Both the position numbers and the translations under genes were made by a program. Below are positions 12,636 to 25,157 of a stretch of 64,000 nt of DNA, piece after piece; the first letter of the stretch is position 1, and every line of letters begins with the position of its first letter. Source of the stretch: Haemonchus contortus. Taxonomy: Eukaryota; Nematoda; Chromadorea; Rhabditida; Trichostrongylidae. The notes under the pieces were generated by a model that was given only the letters and a program-made list of their open reading frames with translations, was not told the DNA's origin and made no database searches. The stretch is taken from contig LS997562.1 in the NCBI GenBank assembly GCA_000469685.2, positions 30,293,928 through 30,357,927 on the forward strand, read 5' to 3'.

Positions 12636-15600
12636 GTTAGCTAGCTAGCCTCTACTTTTCTTTACTGTCTGTCCAACCCTCATCATCCAATCATAACGGC
12701 GCAGACCATTTTTGGCCGCTCTCGGCCCCCGCTCTCCACTGTGTGTGTCCTTTCACTGTTGCGTCTCATCATAATGTACATATCTTGCATTAGACAAAGG
12801 CCGACCGACCTTGAGGGCTAGTTAACAACTTTACGCTTCGAATCGCCCCCCGCGTTTTGCCATTTCAGCGCCCCATACTCCCTGACATCGGAAAAAATGG
12901 GAACACTCGCTCGGGGATATTACCGTACACCGCCCATCCACTCGTCATGCGCATATTATCGTCGGTCCCGCCTCTGCGGCTTATCCAATCATACACAACG
13001 CCTCAGGCATAGCAATGCCGAGCGCCCCGCGGAGGGATCGTGCGCGCCCGTGGAGACGCAGGCCGCCTGCGTGGAATTAATCTGATTTCGTGATTGAAAC
13101 AATGTCATGATTCTGCTCTGAAGTAATGTCATCGACGTCGACGTCGTCGTCGTCGTCGGAAGAAGGGGACTCCCATCGCTCTTGTGCCCTCTCTGACGTT
13201 CTATGTCTCGTTGGACCTCTGTCTCTCCCCCAGCCTGCGTCGCTGTTTACTCGAGAGGGTGTGTGGTGTGTGTGTGAGTAGAGTCAAGTTGAAGCGTCGT
13301 TATGAGTTGATGGGCATCTAACAAACCGGCGGCAACTATCTGTCGCCAGTTATAAATGCGTAGATGTCTATCAGCGTAGCGTCGACCCGAAAATGGCATG
13401 TTTCAACGGACGGCCAACGAAATCGTGATGACACATCGCCCCACACTTTTTCCTGTAGAGTTTCTCATGTCTTGCCCCTGAACCACCGCCGTCTCGCCTC
13501 GATCGCCTCAAAAAGCCGCCTCAAAATGTGTGACCTCGATGAAGTCCGCGGCCAGTCCATGTTTAGTAGTGCACCGCGCTATGTTGCGACCAGTAATAGC
13601 GGCCAATCCGCCGTCCGTAGTTACAAATTTCTCGTCCACGGGTTGAGGTCGAGTGGGAATCAATGATGGGGGTAGTCGCCCAGGCGCGCTTCATTCAATC
13701 CATATACCGTTTCTCTGATGCTGGTGATGATGACGATGACAAATGCGGACGGCGCGACCCGTCGACGTCGGCCACGGGCTTTCTGATAATTTGATATGAC
13801 AACTGGTATCATTCGATCATTCACGATGATGTGTCGTTGGTAATATGTCGTGAACAAGACGTCACACTATGTCCATTTGCACATTACAATTTTTCCGATT
13901 CCTGTCAATGATCCAACAGAACTCCCAAACACCAGCTCAGGAGCCCAGATCCACGAAATCCATAAGGAAAAGGGCTATAGATGCGGCGATAAAGATTGGA
14001 AGTCCCGGCGGTTTAGATATGAGGGGGAAACCGCAAAGTGAAGAGTTCCTTTGGGACACCGACAATTCGGAGCTCCTCGCTTCTCCACACACAATGTGAT
14101 TATGCCAACAGCCCCCATAGTCATTAGGGCCAGTTGCGCGCCATTCGAATTTGCCCATAGAGCACGAAATCCACTCCGGCGATAATTGCTTTTTGTCTGT
14201 GTGTGGTGTGCTCGGGCACTCATCATATTTCCTCGGTCGGTCCACTTTGTGAGACCGACCTGCTCTACACTCATCCCCCTTTCCTATATTTAGACACCTT
14301 TTTCGCGGATATGGCAGCACTTTGTCACTTTCTCGTTTCCTCCCTTCCCACTCGACTGGCTTTTCCCTTTGCGGGGATCGTTATTGTGCTTTCGGAGGCG
14401 CCCGAGCGCTTGGCTGGGTGGCTGCGGCGGCGGCGCAGTTATTGCTGACGACTCATAACCGCGCCATCGCTGATTGGTGGACGTGTACGGTAATAAGCAA
14501 TATCGTGAGGCAAATATGTCCGCGCATCGGCCCATTCTAAGGGCGGATTACTGTAAGTGAAAACTTTTAACATGCTCCGCTCGTAAAATGATCCCCTCAG
14601 GCTTCACAAAGGGTTCTCGTGGAAAATACTCGTTTGCTTGTGTTTGACAAGCCTTCCCTTGGGGATAAGCATGGAGCAGAAGTTTGGTCATAGAAAGATG
14701 GAATGTTCGCATAGGTTGAAATGCTAGGATAGTAAAAAAAACGAGGTCAGATCCCAAGGGTCCGTTAACTCTGGGTGAATCTCCCATCTGATCATACGGT
14801 TCTTGGTGAATTCGCTCGATTCGAACCAGGAATTACGACGTCTCGTACGACGACGAAAGGAGCACCTGCATGCTGGCGTCTAATCCGTTCCTCTTCATAA
14901 CGTCCCGTCGTCGTTCCCTTTGCAATTCGATAAAGTGCAATGTCGTCGTTTCTGCATGGGGGAACATCCGATGAAACATCTTAGCACCTCTTCTCCTACG
15001 GCACAACCCTGCCATTACCCAAATGCCTCAGAAATCGATTGATTTGTAGTGATTGTAGGTAATCGATTGTCATCATAGCTTATTGTGCTGCGATGTGGTG
15101 CTCATTTCATGATGAATCGGCCTGTCGGCAAGGCCTCATCTTTCGCATTAGCTCTCGCACCCTCTACAACTGCGTCGATGCTTCGTCGTCGTTGCTGGGG
15201 CGCTGATTTCCCTTATGATTAATTCGCTTGCTGGACCAAGAGTGAAGCAACTGCTTCCGAGAGAGCTATTCGTCCCGTCGACGATCATAACTTTTTATTA
15301 CCTGCAGTGATTGCCCGTCGCGTTACTCCTCAGGTCACAAACTCTTTCCCCAATGTCGCCCGTACACCTCCTCCTCGTTCCCTTCACTGCCTCTGCTTAA
15401 TGGTGTTTGGGGCAAAGCGCCGGTATTATATTTTGTGTGTTGCGATGTTGGGGGCGAATTATTAGTTGAGGCAACTGGTTGGCGAACCCATAAAATTGCG
15501 AAGAATGAGCGTTTTTGAGGCCATCCCAGTGTTGCGTTTCAGTTGTATGGTGGAGACGATTGGTACCGTGAATGGGACAGCCGAGGGATTACGAGGGTAG

Positions 15601-18600
15601 GGAAAGCGTCCTGATACCTTTTACACGCAGTTATGGTGTTTGGTGGGTATGGTCGCGGGATAAAGCGGGGTGAAAGTGGGGACAGGATGGTACAGTAGCC
15701 ATTTATAGGAGACTTGGCGTTTCTTGAACATTACCATACCGCAGAGGATTCAGATTGACGCAGAAGGGCTTCTATTCTGACATTCGTCATAGTTAGATAG
15801 GCCGATGCCCTTTTAGCCGTTCCTTGTTGAATTTGTGGTCCTACAGATGATTCTCCGGAACGTTCACCTGAGAAGGTGAGACTTCCGATCAATTTAGTCA
15901 AGTACAATCATCACTCTTCGTGCGATTCGGTTGTTCTTCCTTATTCACGTTGATCTGGGAGAACCTTCCGATTTGCCCAGGTGGCTGGCTACACTGTTTC
16001 GCAATTCCAAAACGGACCATTCCCATCGCGTTCTCAACCCTCTACACATTGATGCGTTCGTAGTGAGGTCCGCGTATTTGTGCTGTCAGCGAACAATGTG
16101 AGCTGCGCATTTTTCCGTGTCCCCCTGTATGGGGGAGTGTTACGGTAGCGAAAGACGGACAAGCTGTGGGTGTGTGTGCTTTGAAGAGGGAATGACCGAA
16201 GGTAATTGAATGCTGCTCTGGCTGTGTGTAGGAGGTGAAACCGACAACGCCTCGGAGTGAAAATGAATGAACGAAGACACGAGTAGTTCAGTAAACACAC
16301 ACTGTCCCCGTGTGCGCGAAAAGCTCCTAGCTGGCTGGTTGTCCATCTGTCCGAGTAGCTAGCCTGCTGAGTCACCCCCAAGTGAAGGAAGCCACTCGTC
16401 CGGGGCTGACTCAAAACTGCTTCTTCTAGGTATAAGACGGTAAACAAATTGCTCATATTCGGATTAACGGCGGTTAATCGGAAGCTCCGTCGAGGGCTGG
16501 TATTAATTGATCCTCGCCAAGGAAGATAATGTGCTCACCCGGTATCGACAAATCTTTTTGAACTTTTCTACGGGTTCGGTTTTCATTTCGAAATGTAGAA
16601 CTAGTCATGGCTGTTTCTGAGCGGTATAGGAACTTACCTTCCCTTGTTCTCATCAGTGCTCTTCTTTATGAACACAGACCGTATGCACGACGAATAGGAA
16701 TAAGACGATGTACAAAGTTCCGACTTGATGTTTTGTTGACTGCTGTTATGTCGCCGCAGTATGCGTCCGAAAATTTTACAAGGTTGGTGATATAGCACGG
16801 TGCCCGGTAAGCACAAGTACGGGTTCGGCTTCCATCCAAGACTGAAGTCTTGTAAATCGCCAACCTTGCGAGGCTCTACAGAGTCTTCCGATACAGTTCT
16901 CTTCAAGGAATTCCTCAATCAGATAACTGAAGTGTTGCTTGTCACTCGAAAAGATTTCGTTGACAGAAGCATAGTTGTAGTTTCTGCATTCCAATCCATC
17001 CACATGTACAAGAATCTGCTATAAGGAGATTATGTGAATTCAGGGAAACAGTTCTAAGAGAATTCTCTGAATTTTGTTGACACAGGGGCGTCTGTAGCAG
17101 AGATAACTCATAGGAGAACGAAGTCATTGTCAGTAGCCAAATAAAGACAATAACAGATTAGAAAACAAAATAAATCGCCCATTACGCCGGTACATACCTG
17201 TGAATTGAAGGCACGTTCATTCCCTGGCATTACCATACCCAATGGTGCCCCTGCATTCCCCACCGAGCAGGTCTTCTATGATAGTGAGAGGTCCACAGTT
17301 TATCCCTCACCTTGGGATGTCGACATCCATCGTGGGTCAATGACAGGGAGTCACTGGACTCCTGATTAGTTCTTGGTGCTTCAGGGGTGTCGATTTTCCC
17401 TGTGCTGCGCTATGCTCATGGCCACGGGACTTACGATTTTGTTCTCTGAAATGAAGAAAATCATACTTCTCTGATGTTACTTAGGATGCCCCATTTCCAT
17501 CCCAGGAGTGGCCAGGATATGGATCTAAGAAATGCTCATTTCTCCAATCTGGGCTGAAATGCATAGGGATGTTACCATGACAGTGCTTTCCGGTCATGAA
17601 CAGTAAAAGAAAACCAAGTTAGCGCCCCTCTGACGTCATGTTCCCCAAAGCGTCACTGCATTCGCTCATTCGGGGGAGCAATCCGCTATAATAGCTATGA
17701 GGGCAGACTGAAGCCGTTCTCCGCCAAGCTCCCTGCACATTTCGTCACAGTGATTTTCAGCTATTTGAGCGGTCACTAGACGATATGATACGCAAATAGT
17801 GTGCGCATTAGAGAACAAACGGAGACACGCGGGAGCGCTAAGCAGGGGCTTCCGTGCTTTTCCATTCCCTCAACCCTGCACTTTCAATCATTCCTCCGTG
17901 TGGCGGTAGTGCGATCATCATCATCATTACCACCACCACCACCAGGCATCACAGCTGCTCCGTTATCTTGCCACCCGTCGAAAAAACGACTGCTTTGACA
18001 CGGTTTTTTTGTTTAGGAACCTCTATGCCGACGACTGACATGGATGACATCGACGATCAGCAGGCAATGGACGCCTGTCCGATTGACCTCTCCACAAAGA
18101 AGCTCGATCAAACGCTGTTCGGAGGTGATCAGCGATCACGCCTTCTTGAGTCGCTCGCCAGCCTCACGTCACCGCAGAACGTACGACAGCCCCATTCCTT
18201 ATAGAGATGGTACACAACACTTACGTCTGTCTTTTCAGATTCTATCACTCTGTGCTCATCTGGCTGCTAGCCGCGACACGACCAGGTCAGCTGCTCCTTC
18301 TGAAGCGTCCACGATAGCCATGGAGACTTCTGCCCCTTCTGCAACAATCCCACTGGAATGCCCTGCAACGGGTTGTGACCAGGTTGGCTTTCCAGCTCTC
18401 ACTCTTCTACGACCGATTCCGTGCTGTTGATGTGACACTGGCGCTGTCTGTTGCGATTTCTCATTTTTGCCGGCAATAGAGGCGGTTTTTGCGTGTGCGC
18501 TCCTCGCGAGTTATGGGCGTCGTTCAGGTCGTCGCGACTGTTCAATAGAAAAGCAATAAAGCAATGCGCATAATGGGGCAACGCACAAGATATCGAAAGA

Positions 18601-21600
18601 ACCCGCTGCACAGAAAGGAAGAAGAACGACAGGGTCTGATGCGCGGAGACCTTGACGACGACTACATGGAAATATGGAAAGGTTAAGAGGAAAGTTATGA
18701 ATCGGTGCAAGTAGTCAAGTGCTCAGGGGCTAACCCACACTGGCCTGACCTTTTCAAAGGGATCTGCCGGGAACGAAGCCTAGTATCTAGCTATTCTTCG
18801 TTTCAACGTAGTTATCTAGCTATAGGCTAACCCTATTGCGTCCGTGGAATCAACTGAGCCATCATTTCTTTGAAAAAGTTGTTTTCACTTAGCACACTTT
18901 TTTATGAGTTCAAAACCACTGACAGAAACACCGTTTCCATTGGGAAACATTTGATGAGTTACTCCCTAGAGCAGGGGTGTGAACTTCGAGTACGGGTGTG
19001 AGTTTGGAGCTTTGCACGTGCAGAAGCTTGAAGTCACTACCCCGTTTTCGGTCACTTACTCTTAATCCACACCCCCTCCCACCCTGATGTCAGTGACATA
19101 TCAGATCCGGGAACAAGAGGGAGATACGTTACTTCTTATTTTATTAAACATCGCGAAGGAAAGTTTAAGCTACAAGAACGTCTTCTCTTGTGCGGTATCC
19201 GCTTAAAGAAGAGCGGTACCACGTTTCAGAGAGGTACGCTTCCAAGAGGTAGGTTACAGGGAGCACAGCACCGACCATACAGAGCAGTCTGTTACGAACT
19301 GACAAATGAATACTCGAGAATAGGAAAAACCGAGCCAAGCCCAGGCAAAGAATTGGCGGAACAAAGAAAAACAAAGCAAAATTCTATGTTTTGACTTGAT
19401 GTATTGTTAACTGCAGTCCCGCCCGGGACTGAAGTCTCGTCCAGAAATCGCCAACCTTGTAAGAAAATACCATGTGTTGGTTAGTTCTCCCAGGTTACAC
19501 CACATACTTGACTGCCCCTCGGAGACGTTCTCGTAAAAAAGGAGGCATGGTTCAGATGTGGTAGTCAGTAAGCTTAGGGGAGGGGAGTTGAATAAGAGAT
19601 GGAAAGCGTACCCCTCCACAGTTCGGTTTCGATAGAGGGGTTGTATGGCAGGTAAAAAGACATTCTAAGCAGCGTAAGTGGCAGGATCTTCGATTCCATC
19701 GAAATCCTCTTCAAACAGGCCTTTTATCGCTCTCGGATCTGAACTGATAACTTGTTTGCGTGAGGAAGTCGTGGTCGCAGAAAGCGCAGGCTGCCACCTA
19801 TATTTGTTAGGTTCGCGTAGTTTAAAAACGCTTCTTACAGCAGGAGATTCGGTCAATTGATCATCATTTCCGTAAAAGCTTCAAGTAAAGCTCTCTTTTC
19901 AGAAGTTTCCGTCACGTGGTGCTTTACTATGGCATGTCATGGAGAAGCATTCAAACGAGAAGCTATTACGATGCAGTCAATGCGGCATACGCTTCGGAGA
20001 TCGGGACCAGGTCTGTCAAAGCTACAGCACATTGCCAGCGCTCTCCCATTTCAACCTCTCTTCAGATTCGCGAACATGACTGTTCGTCGGCCCTTCCTCG
20101 AGCTTCCTCAGCGGGTTGTAGCCGATCGTCTACTGCAAGTCCCGATGCCGACCGTGGATCAGTGCCAGCAGAAGCCGGACCATCGTTCTCCCTTGTAGAG
20201 AAGACACGAAATGCCCCTCCACCACCTACTATATTTGGGCAGTTTTTCCCACCACGGCAAGGAGGATTTCTCGGTTCTCCAGCTGCAAATCTGTTTCCGC
20301 TTTCGATTCCTCCTCCATTCACGATTCAAAGCCCCCACCCTCCTCATCCATGTGAGTTCTGTGTTTAACTTTATCAAAAAGAGTTCGATATTCAAGCTGG
20401 GCATGAAAAAGACTGCTTTGCATGGAAGCATTTTTGAATAGAGAGTCTAGAACTTTTGGAACTTTTGTCAAAAAACAAATAATTTTAGTCTTCATGCGAC
20501 CACCCTTTGAACCGCGCCCGGATATTTTCGGTCAACGACCTGATGTGGGCACGGAAGACGATTGGGAGGCGCTTATGGAGGTAAACTGAGCTTCTCAAGA
20601 GTCATGGTCCCATTTCGAGTCAGGTATCAAAAGTGGGCTTACTTTAGATCTCGACAAGCGATGAAGCCGAGAAGATCCGAGCCCTGGTTGGGGACAAGGC
20701 TATGCCAACAACTGATCCCAACCAGTGCATCCTGTGCAGAAGAGTACTTTCGTGCAAAAGCGCCCTTCAAATGCACTATCGTACCCATACCGGTATGTTC
20801 AACCACTTGCCTCGTTTTCGGGTTTTTCGAAGGAAAAGCAACGGTCACGGTACACGGACCTTACTACTCACTTTCGTTTGATAAGTTCGGAGTCCCTTCG
20901 GAGGGAAGAATTACAACCGCCGTTGTGACGACGGTTTTTGCCAATTGTCAATGCTACTGCGGAGTTGCCTTTGAAAGAAGCCATGTGAGCTCAAATTTCA
21001 GGTGAACGTCCGTTTAAATGCAAAATTTGTCAACGTGCTTTTACGACAAAAGGCAATTTGAAGACACACATGGGCGTGCATCGAGCGAAGCATTCATTCC
21101 GTGGTGTCCCAATCGGCATGGGAGGACCGATGGGTAGTCCAATGGCTGCTCCAATGACTGGACTCAACGGATTTCCACCTCCGTTACAACAAACGCAACA
21201 ATGCCCCATTTGTCAGAAGAGGTAAGTAAAAAAATATCTCGAAAAGAGCGATCAACCAGTTAATTAGGTGGCGTCTTATGAATTGGTCGCTGTAGGGGAA
21301 CGGTATCGATAGAGGGCTAGGCAGCCAATAGGTGGAGGACTCGTCATTCTTCAAATGATTAGCTGTGATCGTAAAATTGCACCACCGTATTTCCGCAAGT
21401 TCCTTCGTGGATTCCCTGAGGAAAAGGGCATTTTCTGATGTGTCATGGGTAAATAAAACTGGTCCTAAGCGAGGCTATCATCAGCTTTGTGCCACTTTAA
21501 TATGATCGGCACTGAAATGAATCAACATGTTTACCATAGTCCCATAAAATCGTTCCCCAAAGTGCGACCATTGTGCCTCGACGTCCTTGTTATGAACTTC

Positions 21601-24600
21601 AAGATATTTTATTGCAAAACACTCTTTTATTACTCTCTTACAGATTCATGACTGGTATGCAACTCCAAAGTCACATCTCGGAGCACACCCAGGCATTGAC
21701 GGGACGGCATTTACCTCCACCGTCTCCTTCCACTCCGAAACTTCTCCCCCAGTCTAGAGCTGGGTTAGTAGAGAATCCGTAAGGAGAGGTTCGAATTTAA
21801 CGACTGTTGTGACAGGGGTTGTTCCAGACCGTTTCCGTCACCGTTTCCGCCGCTGTTTCCATTTTTCAATCCTGCAGCGCAGAATGGCACACCTGCTCCG
21901 TTTAACCTTGCACAGCTACTCGGGAATCAGCTCGATCAGCAGCAAGAAGAGGAGCCGCACACAGAAGTGAAAGAAGAATCCAGGCAAGAATTTCCTTATA
22001 CTCGAATGGTCATAGTCATTGAGTACCTTCCTACCGGTACAAGTGTCAAACGGTAATCAGATTATGGTCCATTTAGGGCGCAGCTGGTTGGGGAATATCT
22101 CCCGGGGTGAAACTTTTGTGCTAGACGGAGCTTATGATATAGGTCTTGTCGAACTGAAAGCGGCTTAAGAAAACTCAATATGGATCCAAATTGTTCCCAA
22201 ACACCCGCGCCTGTCAGATAAGCAAACTAATGGGTTTAGACTGCTCTGTTGGGTCATCGCCACTGTGGATATCTTATTGTGACTGTAAAAACATGCAATA
22301 AACCCATTCCGCTATGTAGCTGGTAACTTGTTCAACGGAGGGCCACTTCCCAAAGTATTCCCTTTCGAAGACATGTCCTCGATCGATACTGCAAATGGGG
22401 GCCTTTAAAGGATGAAGAATAAAGTCTCGGGGCGTTGGTCAATCCCGTCTGAGACATGCGCCACGCATCCGGCTTCCATCCATAATCGTAGTGGCGTATG
22501 TGGTTGGCCTAGGAGGATATCGATATGACTGCAAATGGGAACGTTTATAAAAGGGGCCTAATGCCGAATTCGGATACGCCTTCAATGATAACAGCATATT
22601 TAGTCACAGCATCCACTCCGACTTCATCGGCTTCACTTGAGCAACTTACCGCGCTTGAATTTCGAAAAAAAACGTTCAAAATAACATAGTTCATTTTTAG
22701 ACCGGGAAACTCTCTGAAAATCCCTCCAATGTCAACTTTGGAACTACCAAAAATGGAGGTCTCTTCAGTTTCACCTTCTGGAAGCAGTGATGCCTCCGTA
22801 TCAACGGAACAGAACCATGAGCAGTGAGTTCTTATCACTGTGGACCCTCACTAAATTAAAATTAACGATTCACAAAATATAGCACGGATGGCTCGTCGAT
22901 GGGACGGTCGGTTGACTCTGATGCGGACGACCGCAAACCGCAGCAACCTCCAGAGACGTCCTCCCTATCTTCTTCTGAGCAACCGGTAAATTTCACCTGC
23001 CGAATTCCTTGTGGTTTCCATCCCATCTGTAAGCTCAGATTTTTCAGCCTGCTTCGAGCACACCAAACTTGCCAGTAGATAACCCATTGGAGGCAATGCA
23101 GAAGATGTGGGCGGAGACAGAACCGCCTCCACCTCGACAGGTGGGACACTTTGTGGACGAGTTTTATGGAAATAGCGATAGAGGATTTTCTTGAATCTGA
23201 TCAATCCATATTTTTAGCTGCCGGTTTTGTCGAAACATCAGTGTGCCGTCTGTTTCAAACATTTTAGCTCCAGTTCAGCCCTACAAATTCATATGAGGAC
23301 CCATACGGGTAGGCTGGGTTTCATCTTTGTCCTACAACTTGGGCAGCGTCGTTCGAATTGCTCCCTTCTGAAGAACTCTCTTTCCCAGGTGACAAACCGT
23401 TCAAATGTGAAATGTGTGGTCGGGCGTTCACTACAAGAGGAAACCTGAAAGTTCACATGGGTACCCACATGTGGCAGCAAAGCCCTAGCCGAAGAGGTAA
23501 GAGCGAATTACTCATAAATGAACTTATATAGCTGCTATCCAAGACATAGACGATACAGGTCGACGAATATTCGATGCCACTTCGGCTGAAGAGGCAGGTC
23601 CCCGCCCTGGTTCGCTGCCTGGCGGTGCTGCACTTCCCATGCCTCCACCACTTGGCCTTTTCGGCCCGACCAACATGGAGATGATGATGATGCTCTGGCG
23701 GACGGTATGCTCTGTTTGTCAAAAGGTGAGGCTTCTCTCGCGATATTAGTCTATTCCAACTACCTGTTCCCCGCTCCAAAAAATGCCTCGACCTACCGGG
23801 GTCTGTCCTAGGGCAAAGCGTCGCACCTTAGATGTCGATTTCGATGATTCGTGATAGAATGCCTTGCTTAACACTCTCGGAAATAGAATTCCGTTGTAAA
23901 CCTTGAAAGACTCCGAAAAAAGCTTTTAAGAAAAAGCGAATGAATGGCGGTGATATGACCTTGGTGACCGAATAACGGTTTCTCACTATATGGAAGGGTT
24001 GGAGTAAGCGAGGTGTTACTCCCACATTATTCTGGCTATCGCAAATTCGGATTATCAATGTCCTTATTAATCATGGGTTCTAAGGGAAATGTCGCGATTA
24101 CAGTACGATTATACCATTTGGAAAAAAGGTGGCGGATTGCCAATGAGCTTCCGATCTGAGAAACTACAGATACTTTGGATGCCATTTCACTGAATCCATT
24201 CTAATTCAACTGGATTCATGGGTGAATAGGACATTTATGAATCGAATCAATGCTGCAGGCGTATCTGCATGGGAGCCCTTTCTCGTTGAACAAGTTAGAC
24301 TAGCCTGCCGCTGTGACCGGATTGCGGGCACTGTAAGGAGAAGATGGCGTTGGTTCTAAAAAAGGAATAAGGGATGACCGATCCAGTGATTGGGAGCTAG
24401 CATAGCTTCTGAGCAGTTAGAAATACACGACAATACTCCTTTAGCGAATCAGCAGGTAACTGGCCTTTTCCGATCCCATTGGCCCAATAGCAGCGTGATG
24501 GATAGGACCTCATTCGAGGGGGTTATTCATGAGCTCGGGTTTGACTAAGGAAAGGTTTCCCGTATTCATTTTTGCATTTATTTCAAGAATGGGGATCTTT

Positions 24601-25157
24601 CATTAAAATTTTAAGTCATCCCATTCAAAAATGGCTCAGTGGTCAAGCGGGTGGGCTAGCTACCATTCCTGTAGTGATAGACCATACACAGTTGCAAAGT
24701 GGTCTTGCTGATTCTTTCCGCTACTTTGTATTTGTATGGGTGTAATAGGGAGGAGGTGGTGTAGTGGGCAAGTGACGCACTTCACACACGCATGGTCACG
24801 GGTACAAATCCTGGATGGGTATCCGCCTAGGCCAACCAAGCCTTCTTTCTCTCCGGGGTCGGTGGATTGACACCAGACTCGACTGAGGATAAAAGCACTA
24901 ACTTGTTACGTATTCAATCCGCCACTACAGTTCTGAATGGAAGTCGAATGCGGGGGCGCATCCCTCGGACGGGATTGATTAATGTCGAAAAGTTTATACT
25001 GTATCCTTTATAGGTGTAATTCTTGAATCCGTTCTGCAACTTATTATCTAAGGTTTGTGCATCGCCAAGCGAGTTGGAACAACATCTCAAGGATCATCTG
25101 AACGGTTCGCTCAGCCTTCGAGAGAACACTACTCCTCAAACGATATCTTCTGATTAG
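12563..25157 (+). CDS. sem-4: Spalt/SALL-type zinc finger transcription factor, SEM-4 ortholog
   Basis: Nuclear C2H2 zinc-finger regulator of neuronal and vulval cell fate in nematodes (family knowledge). Seventeen exons join in phase: 12563-12635, 18017-18180, 18239-18382, 19903-20010, 20066-20351, 20489-20580, 20648-20792, 21002-21221, 21644-21778, 21828-21983, 22701-22823, 22883-22985, 23048-23140, 23218-23308, 23389-23496, 23532-23725 and 25053-25157, giving 779 residues. Residues 9-17 (SRRKQAKPQ) match the SALL NuRD-recruitment peptide. Residues 46-50 are PIDLS, a CtBP-type motif. Fingers lie near 120-143 (C-x4-C-x12-H-x4-H), 151-169 (Cys-Cys-His-Cys), the linked Spalt pair 316-336 and 344-364, 405-425, the second pair 623-643 and 651-671, and 740-760. 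Pairs share the H-T-G-E/D-R/K-P-F-K-C linker and a TT(K/R)GNLK(T/V)HMG second finger typical of Spalt. Proline-rich segments lie between. One intron uses a GC donor (21984) and one is only 35 nt. Identity is firm; the start and exon 1 join are well supported by phase. Confidence 0.93.
16790..16885 (+). repeat. tRNA-derived SINE-like repeat, family 2, copy 1
   Basis: Shares blocks with 38566-38680: GCAC-GTGCC-GG-AAG-ACAAGT, then GGGTTCG (B-box-like), then GACTG-AGTCTTG and AAATCGCCAACCTTG. It is diverged and lacks a clear A box. It lies in sem-4 intron 1. Confidence 0.5.
17631..17638. promoter_or_regulatory. Perfect CRE/ATF palindrome TGACGTCA
   Basis: An exact TGACGTCA octamer lies about 390 bases before the second sem-4 exon. 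It matches the CREB/ATF consensus. One octamer in 64 kb is close to chance expectation, so function is only possible. Confidence 0.3.
19405..19480 (+). repeat. tRNA-derived SINE-like repeat, family 2, copy 2 (fragment)
   Basis: Shares GACTGAAGTCTCGTCC and AAATCGCCAACCTTG with the copies at 16790 and 38566. The 30 bases before it (ACTTGATGTATTGTTAACTG) also resemble those before copy 1, so the shared unit may be larger. It lies in sem-4 intron 3. Confidence 0.45.
22430..22510 (-). repeat. tRNA-derived SINE family 1, fragment (3' part)
   Basis: The minus strand matches the 3' third of the SINE at 27222: a block around CCACTACGATT, the GAAG(T/C)CG(A/G)ATGCG block, then the CAGACGGGATTGA block. 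It lies in the GC-AG intron of sem-4 (21984-22700). Confidence 0.65.
24634..24700 (+). repeat. tRNA-like SINE head fragment
   Basis: TGGCTCAGTGGTCAAGCG fits an RNA polymerase III A box of a Ser/Leu-type tRNA. No B box follows at the expected distance, so it reads as a 5' remnant of another tRNA-derived element rather than a tRNA gene. It lies in the last intron of sem-4. Confidence 0.35.
24748..25018 (+). repeat. tRNA-derived SINE family 1, full-length copy
   Basis: A copy with a Pol III A box TGGTGTAGTGG (24757-24767), a decayed B box GGGTACAAATCC near 24800, and the family body with CCTAGGCCAACCAAGCCTTC, GATAAAAGCACT and GAATGCGGGGGCGCATCCCTC. It sits directly before the last sem-4 exon at 25053. 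Confidence 0.8.

Larger units (their letters stand above)
12636..18016 (+). other. sem-4: 5.4 kb first intron of sem-4
   Basis: This separates the NuRD-motif exon from the body of the gene. No additional exon is needed because phases already match. It contains a CGT trinucleotide run at about 13133-13158, one copy of a tRNA-derived repeat near 16790-16885, and a perfect TGACGTCA site at 17631-17638. The last few hundred bases before 18017 could serve as an internal promoter, because ATG28 at 18025 sits eight bases after a strong acceptor, which would allow a shorter isoform lacking the NuRD peptide. Confidence 0.6.

Noticed and set aside
18025..18027. ATG as the primary sem-4 start
   Set aside because: The preceding eight bases and TTTAG acceptor join in phase to the upstream NuRD-motif exon; retained only as a possible alternative start.
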